From Notolepis coatsorum (lineage: Eukaryota > Chordata > Actinopteri > Aulopiformes > Paralepididae): 64,000 nt of DNA. A model generated the notes under the pieces. It worked only from the letters and a program-made list of their open reading frames with translations, did not search any database and was not told the DNA's origin. The position numbers and the translations under genes were made by a program. The stretch lies in contig OZ020589.1 of assembly GCA_963971535.1 (NCBI GenBank), positions 96,670,121 through 96,734,120 of the forward strand. The letters run 5' to 3'. Shown here one piece after another: positions 33,434 to 42,480 of this stretch (position 1 is its first letter; the number at the start of each line of letters is the position of its first letter).

Positions 33434-33795
33434 GAGATTAGATGCAGTGTGCTTGTTTTGCAGTGAGTGCTGCGAGCAGTGGTAATAATAATCACTTCCT
33501 ATATTTGGTTCGCGTTTGGTCCGATGAAGCGAACCGAGACCTACGTTTTTAAAGCTCTCGCTGACAACGTCGTTGTCATTATTAGAAGCAACGAGGAAAC
33601 AAATGTAATGATCGTTTCGTTCATCGCATAGGCTATTTAATTTTAGCCTATTTTAATACAATTCAAATAATCAAATTGTGCTTAGACTCGGGGAATTATT
33701 TTCACCGGACATTAAGACCGGAGAAATTAAATATGTCGGACTTCAGGAGATTTTGCCGGACAAATACCGGTAATTACCGGCTAACGGAAACGCTG
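32594..33795. mobile_element. hAT-12, 1202-bp element inside hAT-11
   Basis: Ends CAGGGTTTCCGTTAG and CTAACGGAAACGCTG, with a perfect TSD ccgttagc (32586-32593 and 33796-33803). This is the innermost level of the five-level stack. It contains GTGTGCGCGCGCG (33107-33130) and GATA/GA microsatellites (33367-33436). No transposase is recognised. Confidence 0.9.
33367..33436. repeat. GATA/GA microsatellite
   Basis: Alternating ATAG and AG runs. Frames through it are artefacts. Confidence 0.9.
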
Positions 33796-34221
33796 CCGTT
33801 AGCATAAGCTAACAACAAGCTAAAAGCCCTGTTCAGAGCGACAGAGAACAGCAGGGTGGGGACTTAGTTGGAAAGAGGACTGGGAAGGAGGGGGGGGGGG
33901 GGGGGGGCATTCTCCCTCTATGTGTGTGCGTTTGAAAAGATGATGAAGTCAGACTACTATATTATATTGATAGTAAATGTACTGAGGGTGGACAGACAGA
34001 TTATGTTGATATTTAAACATAAAAAATACAATACATAATAAATGTATCCATGATCATCATGCAACATAAAACAATTGCAGGAACGGTTTTGGAGAGGAAG
34101 GTGTTTTAGGTTGCGTGTTCCAAAACATTTACTTAAAGTTTAAAGCTCAATATATCAAAACGTGGCACTTTATAGTGAACAGGCACTTTATAGTGAATCC
34201 AAATTCTTTTTGGATTACAGA

Positions 34222-34893
34222 AAATTATCCCTAAAGTGCTATCTGTTGCAGATGCACTGTTTTCCATGAAAATACTTATATTTGGATAAGTTTGACCATT
34301 TCTAAAAATCTGAAAATCATTATTTAATAAAACACAGAAAAGGATCACCAAGTTACTCTGGATAAAAAAAACTTTACAGACAACATTGAGACAAAGCTTC
34401 CTGACACATCTCCATCCAAACTCTTGGAAGAACTCATTGAAATCTCATCTGATACCACCTGGAGAGCTAGTTTCAGAGTGTGGTGCTGAGTACCAAGTAT
34501 CTCATGATGCTGCAGTTAAGGTGTTGATACCATTCAGCCCCACATATCTGTGTGAAGCTGGCTTTTCATCCATGACAGCTCTGAAAACAAAATATAGGGC
34601 CAAGTTGAGCCTTGATGATGACATGCGTGTTGCCTTGTCAAAGATCTCCCCACGTATTGACCGTATTATTAGCCAGCAGCAGCGGACCTCGCATTGAGCT
34701 AGAAATGTCCACTGAGTGAACAAGTGCTTATTTTCTGTATTTATTTATATTTTTTGAGAAATGGTAACTTGGTGATCCTTTTCTGTATTTAAAAAAATAC
34801 ATGATTTTCTGTTTTTGAGAAATTGTCAAACTTATCCAAATATGCTATTTTTATGGAGAACAGTGCAGCTGCAACAGATAGCACTTTAGTGAT
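34222..34893. repeat. Inverted repeat pair flanking the hAT-11 transposase piece
   Basis: The left arm (34222-34372) and right arm (34751-34893) are imperfect reverse complements. AAAAGGATCACCAAGTTAC pairs with GTAACTTGGTGATCCTTTT, and TAAAGTGCTATCTGTTGCAG with CTGCAACAGATAGCACTTTA. The transposase segment lies in the loop. Confidence 0.7.
34379..34697 (+). pseudogene. hAT transposase C-terminus (ZBED5-like), frameshifted
   Basis: From 34380 one frame reads SPSKLLEELIEISSD. The protein then shifts frame near 34480-34500 and continues HDAAVKVLIPFSPTYLCEAG, then FSSMTALKTKYR, DDDMRVALSKISPRIDR and a TGA after SH at 34695-34697. This is the hAT dimerisation region of ZBED5/SCAND3-type transposases, close to the stop codon. 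Everything upstream is missing. A TTTACAG acceptor precedes 34380, so it was probably the last exon. Confidence 0.75.
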
Positions 34894-35455
34894 CCTTTTC
34901 TGTATTTAAAAAAAAAAACTTTTGTCATCAGATTCAGACAACGTTATTGATCCCGCGTGGGGCAATTCATATTTGCAGATTCACCAACAAGCAACAAAGA
35001 CAAACAAACAACAAAACATCTCAACGACAGCACGGCAAATAAAGAGTCATTGTATCATCATTGTAGCAAAAAAGACAGGACCGGGAAAGTCTTTATCGTA
35101 TGTAGGGGTGCCCTGGAATATTTGATTGAACACAGGGGTGCCTTGGCAGCAGAAAGGTTGAGAACCCCTGCCTTAGACCATATTTTAGTATGAATATGTG
35201 AATGAAAAAGTTTAACGTTGCTACACCATGAACAATACATATAAGACCTTGAATGGGCCCTAATAATGGCAATCTAGCAATAGAATTTAAAAAGTTATAG
35301 CCCTGCAAAGAAGGGGAACTTCTCCATGTTAAATAGAGCTGGCAACGGATGGTATATCATGAATTTAGCCTTAGGCAATCAAAGTGTTAAAAACATGAAA
35401 TAAACACAAAAAGTGCAACAAAAGTGCAACTAGGGCTAAAAACCCAATGAAATAA

Positions 35456-35456
<1 letters not shown>

Positions 35457-35490
<34 letters not shown>
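35457..35490. repeat. AAT microsatellite
   Basis: About eleven AAT repeats in the right part of hAT-10; a shorter run is at 35620-35631. Confidence 0.85.
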
Positions 35491-35494
<4 letters not shown>

Positions 35495-35675
35495 TATATG
35501 CTTCTTAGCAGACTTCTTAGCTTAACATAACAGACATACAGTAAGTTTGGGGGAACTAATGGGATAACTGGAGTTGCAACAAAAGTGCAACTAGGGATAA
35601 AAACACAATGAAATAAAATAATAATAATACATAATATATGCTTCTTAGCACTTCTTAGCTTAACATTCCAGGGAA

Positions 35676-35870
35676 CTAATGGGATAACTGGGGATGTTGT
35701 TCGCTCCTGACAAGAGTCTCACAGTCTGGGGTGATGGTAGACAAAGCAACTCTAAAGTCTTGCTCAATGTCCAATCTGTTTCTCTGCTTTGTCTTCAACT
35801 GGACCAGAGCTGAGAAGCCACTTTCACAAAGATAGGTAGTGCAAAAAAATATATAAAAAAATAAAAAAAA
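35676..35870 (-). pseudogene. hAT transposase C-terminus, minus strand
   Basis: The minus strand encodes TTYLCESGFSALVQLKTKQR, then DIEQDFRVALSTITPDCETL and a stop near 35676. This is the same dimerisation motif as at 34379-34697 but a different, diverged family (CESGF for CEAGF). It belongs to hAT-10, whose right end is 30 bp away. Only the C-terminus is left. Confidence 0.7.
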
Positions 35871-36023
35871 TTGTCGCGACCCACCAGTTGAGAAACACTG
35901 TTTTAGACCCAAAGCTAGAGCTGCCGCGGTTACCACATTACCTCGGTATCGCTGTTACATCACGCCCACCGCAGATTAAGCTGAATACACTGCTGTTTTT
36001 TATAATAAGAAGAAGAAAGGGTC

Positions 36024-36473
36024 GGGGGGGGGGGGGGGGGGGGGTAACAGCCGGGCGCTACCACCCCTGCCCGCGACACCGAGTGAACGGCGCACGACCA
36101 GAGGGGAGACTTCGAATCCCCCCCGCCTCTCCCCGTGAGGGAGAGGAGAGTTGGGAACCGCGGCTGCACGCGAGGGGCCGGAGCCACACCGCGCTCAGGT
36201 TTTATGGTTCTCGTTAAGTCGGGCTCGCCCGGTCTTCCCCGGCCGCGGCTCACCCATCCTTTCAGGGGGGATCCGGACGCGTCTATGCCAAATACAACGC
36301 AGTTCGGTTTCCGGGTTCCTCTGATTGGCCACTAAGCCCACGTGACCGCGCGCTAGCACGCCCCCCTTATCGACCGCTGCCGCGCTGTGAAGCGGAAGAG
36401 CCAGCGAGGCGACGCGAGGCGGTGGTTTCAGCAGCAGCGGCCGTCTTCTTCCGAGGCGGCTCGTTCTTATTAA
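36024..36473. repeat. CpG-rich, promoter-like arm in hAT-13 (left copy)
   Basis: After a run of about 20 G (36024-36043), the sequence is very rich in CG. It carries a CCAAT box in reverse (GATTGGCC, 36322-36329), a CACGTG E-box (36339-36344) and GCGCGCTAGC. The part 36270-36473 is repeated in inverted orientation at 39062-39262. It looks like a captured GC-rich promoter or spacer; no gene was recognised in it. Confidence 0.45.
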
Positions 36474-36479
36474 TCCCTA

Positions 36480-36662
36480 ATGTCATGTATGTTGTGTATG
36501 TCATAAATGTCGATATGAATTGAAAATGGGGGACCCTGATGTAAACAAGACGAAAGTCTTTCTCTGGTCTGCATCCCCTTAACAATTGTGTGTATTGCGC
36601 CGTACTGTATTGTACCCATTCTGCAATCTGTTAAATAAAGTTTTCATTCATTCATTCATTCA
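36480..36662 (+). mobile_element. LINE 3' tail (CATT-type end)
   Basis: GAATTGAAAATGGGGGACCC, TCTCTGGTCTGCATCCCC, CATTCTGCAATCTGTTAAAT and a (CATT)n end. It sits between the two parts of the left arm of hAT-13. The right arm lacks it apart from a short (AATG)n trace at 39052-39063. Confidence 0.7.
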
Positions 36663-36740
36663 TTTCTCCCCCACTACTCCCAAAAGTAACACTAAATAGA
36701 TAAAGTACAACAACGCCAGACTCAAGAAACTGTGTTCCCT

Positions 36741-36955
36741 TTGGATGTGTTCTCATAAACAATGTTTGTTTACACTGCACACGACACTCAAGGCTGCATG
36801 GGTGTAATCTCTCCTCTATCAAAGAGGTTGCGTTCAGGAGGCGACGTTGTGATGTCCTACGGATCTTCCTCTCTAAAAGCTCCACGCAATACAGCATGTC
36901 TTGAATGTTCAGGCAGGAATTCACCGCAAGAAAATGCGTTGCTAATCTTTGTTCA
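36741..36955. other. Unassigned stretch in hAT-13
   Basis: Between the left arm and a LINE tail. Frames of 65 codons (plus) and 90 codons (minus) overlap here but neither shows a known motif. Confidence 0.3.
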
Positions 36956-38330
36956 GTAAATCAAATCAAATCAAATGTATTTATAAGGCCCGACAACACA
37001 CGTTAATGTCCCCATGGGCCGTACATGTCTTCTTTAAACAAGTCAAGAAGAAAACATAACAATAAGTCAAGAACAGAACAAGAACACCATAAGTAGGGAT
37101 GCCCCGATCACGTTTTTTGCCACAGATACCGATTGTCTATGAGTCATATCGGCCGATACACTGTCGATACCGATCGTTTTTGCTTTTCTTATAGCAGCTG
37201 GCAGTATTATACTGTAGGTCTAACACAGGCATTCTCAAAGTCCGGTCTAAATGATCTAATCTAATCTTAGAAATTAAGTAAAGTGAATAGTACTGGTTGT
37301 TAAGCATAACAGTATCTAAGTTAATTTACTTCTGACCATTATAGTCAAAGTATTTTCCTATGAACTGAAACTTATAAGATGTTCTCAGTGTTCAGTTACA
37401 GCTATGGAGCATGATAGCTAATTAGCCAACAGCTGCAAACACTAATGATGTCAGATGTTATAAGACATTGATATCAGGAGCCATCTGTAGCTACTGCTAG
37501 CCGGCTAGATAACGTTAGACAACGCCTCATGTATTAAACTAAAGTGAATAGTTTACTGGGTAATTTTGTTTAAACAGTAACGTTAGCTAGGTAGCTAACG
37601 TTAGCTCACGGAGCGATAGCTAGTTAGCCAACGCTAGCCAGCACCTGCGAAAACGAATGCCAAACTGATGATATCAGACGTTGATATCAGGAGCTATCAG
37701 TAGCTAGATAACATTAGACAACGCCTCATGTATTAAACTAAAGTGAATAGTTGACTGGGTCATTTTGTTCAAACAGTAATGTTAGCTAGGTAGCTAACGT
37801 TAGCTCACGGAGCGATAGCTAGTTAGCCAATGCTAGCCAGCACCTGCGAAAATAAAGCATTATCGGAAATCACCGATCTCATATTTATACTGAATATCGG
37901 CCGATACCGATCGCTGGCCGATCGATCGGGGCATCCCTAACCATAAGGTCCAACAAATTTAAAATAAATGCAAATAAATGAAAGAATGCAAGCACTCCCA
38001 GACATACCCCACGCGAAGGTAAGGAAAAACTCACTAAAACCTAACAATAGGGAAAAATGCTCCACAGGCAGTGTGGAGGAGAGAAACCTTAGAAGGGCCA
38101 TTCAAGGGGGATCTCCCTTCTTAGATGTCGGTGATAGTAGTGTTGCAGACTAACAGTTGGTAAGCATGCACTCAAGTGTGTAGTGAAACACAGATGAGTG
38201 CATGCGATAGCAACTGAACATTTTGAAAGATTAAAGATAGAGCTGATAGCGATAGCAACAATAGTACAATATGATTGGAAAAATAAGCTACATTTGGAAT
38301 GAATAAAGTGATTTCTTTTTTTAACTGTCA
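36956..38330 (-). mobile_element. LINE/retroposon 3' tail with (AAATC)n end, split by hAT-14
   Basis: On the minus strand it ends GGGCCTTATAAATACATTTGATTTGATTTG. It includes GGACATTAACGTGTGTTGTC and a GTGGAGCATTTTTCCC/TTAGGTTTTAGTGAGT part, plus GATCTCCCTTCTTAGATGTC text at 38109-38128. The same tail on the plus strand is at 50950-51120 and 53800-54150. No coding part is included, so the family is not identified. Confidence 0.65.
37094..37939. mobile_element. hAT-14, 846-bp MITE in LINE tail
   Basis: Ends TAGGGATGCCCCGATCACG and CGATCGGGGCATCCCTA, with a perfect TSD accataag (37086-37093 and 37940-37947). Inside, a block of about 180 bp with TAGCTAGGTAGCTAACGTTAG-like sequence is tandemly duplicated (about 37390-37590 and 37600-37850). 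No coding capacity. Confidence 0.9.
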
Positions 38331-38854
38331 AGTGTACCAGCATCTTTTTCTCCAGTAGCGCGACTAATATCCATATCAGTTACATCATCCAAGGTATTGT
38401 TACTCAATGTTTGTGAGCGTGGTTTGGAGATATTCACAGTAATTGTTAATTCAGTAAAGTAGTCAGATCTACTCTTTATTGAAGGTACTGATATGATATG
38501 ATTCTACGATTAATACTACAAATGTAATGGTCCGCAATGAGTATAACAATTACACAAAACATTAGCTTTATATCAGCCTTTCTGAAAGAAGAAATGGTTT
38601 CTTTATAATTTGAAATAAAAAAATACCATGTTCCTTAGTCCTGTATTATGATCAAACAATTACACAAAAATGCATCCTATATAGACTCATATGCCAAAAC
38701 ATTCAGAAATACCCAAATGATGCGAGTTTGTTTTTTTATGACATGCACAACTACAAGCTTTTAAGAACACTGACATAACCGCTGAATATCACTGAAATCC
38801 AAGTTAATGTATATCTTAGAAGTTCTTTGTTTCATCGTACAAACAGCCAAAGCT
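38331..38854. other. Unassigned AT-rich stretch in hAT-13
   Basis: No transposon end, repeat or coding motif recognised. Confidence 0.4.
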
Positions 38855-38976
38855 GTCATGTATGTTGTGTATGTCATAAATGTCGATATGAATTGAAAAT
38901 GGGGGACCCTGATGTAAACAAGACAAACGTCTTTCTCTGGTCTGCATCCCCTTAACAATTGTGTGTATTGTGCCAA
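38855..38976 (+). mobile_element. LINE 3' tail, truncated copy
   Basis: Same text as 36480-36600 (GTCATGTATGTTGTGTATGTC onward) in the same orientation, but cut after GTGTATTGTG, where the right arm of hAT-13 begins. Confidence 0.7.
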
Positions 38977-39262
38977 AGGGAACACAGTTTCTTGAGTCTG
39001 GCGTTGTTGTACTTTATCTATTTAGTGTTACTTTTGGGAGTAGTGGGGGAGAAATGAATGAATGAACCTCGGAAGAAGACGGCCGCTGCTGCTGAAACCA
39101 CCGCCGCCTCGCGTCGCCTCGCTGGCTCTTCCGCTTCACAGCGCGGCAGCGGGCAATAAGGGGGGCGTGCTAGCGCGCGGTCACGTGGGCTTAGTGGCCA
39201 ATCAGAGGAACCCGGAAACCGAACTGCGTTGTATTTGGCATAGACGCGATCCAGACACCGGT
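38974..39262. repeat. Right inverted arm of hAT-13
   Basis: Reverse complement of 36652-36740 (AAACTGTGTTCCCTTTGG pairs with CCAAAGGGAACACAGTTT) joined to the reverse complement of 36270-36473 (CTCGGAAGAAGACGGCCGC). The 154-codon plus frame over it (39062-39526) has no recognised motif. Confidence 0.75.
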
Positions 39263-39756
39263 CGGGACAGAGCCCTGGGGACTACAGGTATTCACTCTTG
39301 GTCGACGGGAAGGGGAGAGAGGCGCGCGCCTCAGCTCCTCAACAGACCCGTCCACCGTCTACCTCGAGTGAGCCTCACGTTGTACCTCACTGCAAGCGTC
39401 AATAAACAGTGTTCACTGTTCAGTAGCCTATGTTGTCTGTGTTTCACTTTCAATAACGAATGCATGCTTGCCGAATCCCAAACAATATTCATGCTGCAAA
39501 GTCATCCTCTAAAGATAGACATTTAGACTAGAGGCAGGCTATATGCTATAAAGAATAGACTACCGGTTACCGCGGCGGTTTGAATAGCTTCGCAAATTTG
39601 TGCGGTAAGGAAAAAATCAATACCGCGGCAGCCCTGACCCATAGCCATAATTTAAGATATAGTTTAAGCCTTCGCAAATTTCCCCGACCTCCCATTGACT
39701 TCCTTACTGGCACTCTAGCCCATATGGTCAAAGGGGCGTGGCACTCAATGTGTTAA

Positions 39757-39964
39757 TGTTAGGAAGGTTTTGCTGACATAGAACAAAAAATGGCACTGGA
39801 AATGACCTGGCGCAAGGAATTGTGGGATTGAAATGATCCTGTCACTACCATCTGATGCATACTTCAAATGTATGTGTTTTGGCATGCATGCAAATCTCTG
39901 TCGCATACATCATTTACATACCAACAGATCACATACTTATATAAATAAAACTGACTTGACTTGA
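39757..39964. other. Flank right of pB-b
   Basis: Resumes the sequence outside pB-b. No feature recognised. Confidence 0.4.
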
Positions 39965-40145
39965 ACATTGCATACAGTATAGTACAGCATGTAGCAATCA
40001 TACAATATAGTACAGCATGTAGCAATCATACAATATAGTACAGCATGTAGCAATCATACAATAGTATTAGTAGTAGTACAGCATGTAGCAATCATACAAT
40101 ATAGTACAGCATGTAGCAATAATACAATATAGTACAGCATGTACG
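39965..40145. repeat. Minisatellite, 28-bp unit, split by hAT-15
   Basis: About six copies of a unit reading CATACAATATAGTACAGCAT then GTAGCAAT; it continues at 40837-40866 after hAT-15. Confidence 0.85.
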
Positions 40146-40828
40146 TAGGGCTGGGCGATATAACGATAAATATCGCGATATATTTTAATAATCGACATCG
40201 AATATCGAAATTAAAAGAAAAATCGTTTTTTTTTGTGTGTGACCTGCAACAGGGCAGTTTTAAAACCAGAGACAGTGGACAGACTTGTCTTTCTTGCCTG
40301 CAACTTAAAGTAATGGCTTTGCTTGTCCAAATGACAATACTGACCAAATTGAGATTTATTTTTCTCTTGTCCATTTATTTTGTTTGCTTTCTAATTTAAA
40401 ATACAGTTTGAAACCGTCTGTACACAGTAGGCTATGTGTGCTAGCAGAACTAGACTCCAGTCACGAGTCACGGTGCACATGTGCGGTGGTTTGTCCACCA
40501 AAAAAGCACCAAAAGATAGAAAATAAACTAGCAGAGCCAGAACTGTTCAACTCCCCTGGAGCCACAGCCAGCAGAGAAGCCGGTTTACTTTAGCTTTTAA
40601 ACCAGCTGCAGCCTGAGAACTGTTGTGTGAGGGGATGTAACACTAAAGATGGCGGCAACAACAAAGAATTGCTGCAAAATAAACATACATCTGTTGTTAA
40701 AAAAAAAGAAAAAAAAGTAATTTTTTTTTATACTTATAACAATTTCGATAATTATCGATATCGAGAAATATGATATCATCATCATATCGTTATCGCGATA
40801 TGATTTTTTCCCATATCGCCCAGCCCTA
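40146..40828. mobile_element. hAT-15, 683-bp MITE in minisatellite
   Basis: Ends TAGGGCTGGGCGATATAACG and ATATCGCCCAGCCCTA, with a perfect TSD catgtacg (40138-40145 and 40829-40836). TATCGCGATA palindromes lie in both ends. Same family as hAT-7 by its termini. Frames inside are not recognised. Confidence 0.9.
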
Positions 40829-40994
40829 CATGTACGTAGCAATCATACAATATAGTACAGCATGTAAAATGGAGGAAGCAGAGAGAAAGAGAGAGACTCA
40901 CACACTTTTCTAAGGAGTTACCAATGGTAAACAAAGCAAAACATTTTAAATCTAAAAAAGTAAGCAATGCTCAGGAAAATGGTCAGGGGTAATA

Positions 40995-41280
40995 AATATG
41001 TATGCCGATTAGTAATGTGAAATATGTGTGCTGATAGTAATGTGACATGCGTGCCGATTAGTGACCTAAAATATGTGTGCTGATTAGTAACGTGAAATAT
41101 GTGTGCCGATTAGTCATGTGAAATATGTGTGCTGATTAGTAATGTGACATGTGTGCTGCTGACTAGTCACGTGAAATATGTGTGCTGATTAGTAACGTGA
41201 AATATGTGTGCCGATTAGTCATGTGAAATACGTGTGCCGATTAGCGATTAGTCATGTGAAATACGTGTGCCGATAGTAGA
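40995..41280. repeat. Minisatellite, about 26-bp unit
   Basis: About ten imperfect copies of GAAATATGTGTGCYGATTAG followed by TMATGT. Some units carry small insertions. Confidence 0.8.
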
Positions 41281-41285
41281 CGGTA

Positions 41286-41835
41286 GGGCTGTATCGAATG
41301 TAATTTTTTTTTACATTTGAAGCTTCTATTGAAGTATTCGAACGAAGCTTCGAATGTGTGTAAAAAATTTGTATATATAAAATTTCATACATTTTTTTTA
41401 TATAATTTTTATTTTTTATATTTTTGTATCCACTTTTTCTCCTTATTTTTCTCCCATCCCAATTTCGTATTGCCAATTCTCCCCTCCTCTGTCTTGAACG
41501 TTGCTAGACTATGCCTCCCACTGGTCGGCTGTAGTGAGGATAGAAGCCTTGCATCACGTGTCCCCTCCGGTACACGAGGAGGCAGCCTGTCGCATCTTTT
41601 CACCAGACAGTGCTGCCCCCGACTTCCACCTGCTACCTCTATCAATTGAGATAGTATGACGACTGGCCCAAGCCGCAGGCAATGCTGACACCGGGATTCG
41701 AGACCGGAGTCTCTTGCATTGGTGACGAGCGCAATCTCCGCTACGCCAGCCAGCCGCCATCATTTTTTTAAACTAAATCCTCAGTTTGAATAAAGTGATT
41801 AATCTGATAATTTTTTTTTTTTTATTAAATCAACT
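41286..41835. mobile_element. hAT-8-like MITE, truncated and carrying a SINE
   Basis: Starts TAGGGCTGTATCGAATG. After the SINE it continues with CTCAGTTTGAATAAAGTGATTAATCTGATAA-type text, the reverse complement of the right half of hAT-8. The other terminus is not found before unrelated sequence starts near 41840. Confidence 0.6.
41395..41759 (-). mobile_element. tRNA-derived SINE
   Basis: On the minus strand it begins GGCGGCTGGCTGGCGTAGCG (A-box-like), then GGTCTCGAATCCCGG (B box), and ends in a long A-rich tail. The same SINE is at 45086-45546. An ATTTTTTTA-like sequence flanks both sides, compatible with a TSD. Confidence 0.7.
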
Positions 41836-41839
41836 TTCT

Positions 41840-42480
41840 TGGGCTACTAACATTGGTCCTTTCACATTGAAAAAGAACAAATGCTGGGATCGTATGTTGA
41901 ATGGGTGCCAGTGATGTTGACTGACTGACGGGGCTCGTCAAGAAGGGGGACGGGGGGGGAATCAAGAGTAGGGCCCATTCAGAATGAGGCTGAGGCGGTT
42001 TCGCTCGAGTGAGTGGGAGGCCCGACAGGGGCACGCGGAGTACTTTGGACCAGACTGGGAAACAGAGACAGAGACTGCAGACACAAACGGGGAGGAGGGG
42101 CGGACAAGTTTCTACATTGTTTTTGGCATATATGTTGGTTTTCTAAGTGAGTTTCGTGACCATAAGGACCATTTATTACATCTTTTATTTCAAACATTTA
42201 ACCTTAAACTTGAAATACAGACGTTTTTTTTTTTGCATTTAGAAATCACACGGCATATAAAATCATAACAATAAGACAACAAGATGAGGCAAAAAGCAAG
42301 GATAACTAATCAATTAAAACACGTACATCTTGATTGACAAGGTTTGGAGATCAAGGTTTTAAACTCTGCAACAGAGGGGAGAATCTCAAGCTTTAAGGAC
42401 TGTTGGAGTTCATTCCATGAGATAGAGGAGCATCATAGCAAAATGCAGATTTACCCTGTTCAGAGCAAACTCAGGGGACC
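41840..42480. other. Unassigned stretch, includes unclassified repeat
   Basis: 41840-42110 has no recognised motif. 42180-42480 (CATTCCATGAGATAGAGGAGC, TTACCCTGTTCAGAGC) continues after pB-d at 43724-43935 and looks like a dispersed fish repeat. pB-d split it. Confidence 0.35.

Larger units (their letters stand above)
32084..35170 (+). mobile_element. hAT-11, ZBED/Charlie-like element inside pB-c
   Basis: Ends CAGCGGTTCTCAACAGGGG and GGTTGAGAACCCCTG, with a perfect TSD ccttagac (32076-32083 and 35171-35178). It holds the shared core also seen in hAT-1 and hAT-6, a 3' transposase piece (34379-34697) and internal inverted repeats. hAT-12 is inserted at 32594. Its own length is about 1.9 kb. 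Confidence 0.88.
31340..35390 (+). mobile_element. pB-c, piggyBac-type element inside hAT-10
   Basis: TTAA (31340-31343) plus CACTTTAAGTGCC at the left, GGCAATCAAAGTG plus TTAA (35387-35390) at the right. Its own sequence, 31340-32083 plus 35179-35390, is 956 bp and matches pB-a along its whole length in opposite orientation (for example CGCCCATCCGGTCAACATC, GGCTATAAATCACGTTC, GGGCCCTAATAATGGCAAT). hAT-11 interrupts it. It carries the CTCF-like motif at 31519-31532. No transposase. Confidence 0.85.
31200..35900 (-). mobile_element. hAT-10, ZBED/Charlie-like hAT element in pB-b
   Basis: Ends CAGTGGTTCTCAACTGG and CCAGTTGAGAAACACTG, with a perfect TSD ttttagac (31192-31199 and 35901-35908). 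Its own sequence is only about 650 bp (31200-31339 and 35391-35900); pB-c and everything inside it were inserted later. The right part encodes the C-terminus of a transposase on the minus strand. (AAT)n microsatellites lie at 35457-35490. Confidence 0.88.
35915..39636. mobile_element. hAT-13, element with long CpG-rich inverted arms
   Basis: Ends CTAGAGCTGCCGCGGTTACC and TACCGCGGCAGCCCTG. Flanks acccaaag (35907-35914) and acccatag (39637-39644) differ at one base; the left flank overlaps the right TSD of hAT-10, so both landed at nearly the same base of pB-b. The arms 36270-36473 and 36652-36740 recur as reverse complement at 39062-39262 and 38974-39056. LINE tails and hAT-14 lie in the middle. 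Confidence 0.75.
21154..39756 (+). mobile_element. pB-b, piggyBac-type element expanded to 18.6 kb by nested insertions
   Basis: TTAA (21154-21157) plus CACATTGAGTGCC at the left and GGCACTCAATGTG plus TTAA (39753-39756) at the right: a perfect 13-bp inverted repeat with TTAA flanks. The element's own sequence survives in four pieces: 21154-21500, 30709-31199, 35909-35914 and 39645-39756, totalling 956 bp. This is close to the other copies (934-961 bp). The pieces match pB-d (42481-43723) in order, for example TATCGATAATCTAGCGTTTA and CATAGCCATAATTTAA. hAT-6, hAT-10 and hAT-13 are inserted between the pieces, each with its TSD. Non-autonomous; no transposase. Confidence 0.85.

Noticed and set aside
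35960..36253. 97- and 109-codon frames in GC-rich DNA; possible rRNA spacer
   Set aside because: High G+C removes stop codons by chance. The text did not match conserved rRNA segments, and the segment is part of the inverted arms of hAT-13.
39062..39526. 154-codon plus-strand frame
   Set aside because: It lies on the CpG-rich inverted arm of hAT-13; the same DNA at 36270-36473 gives no matching protein evidence.
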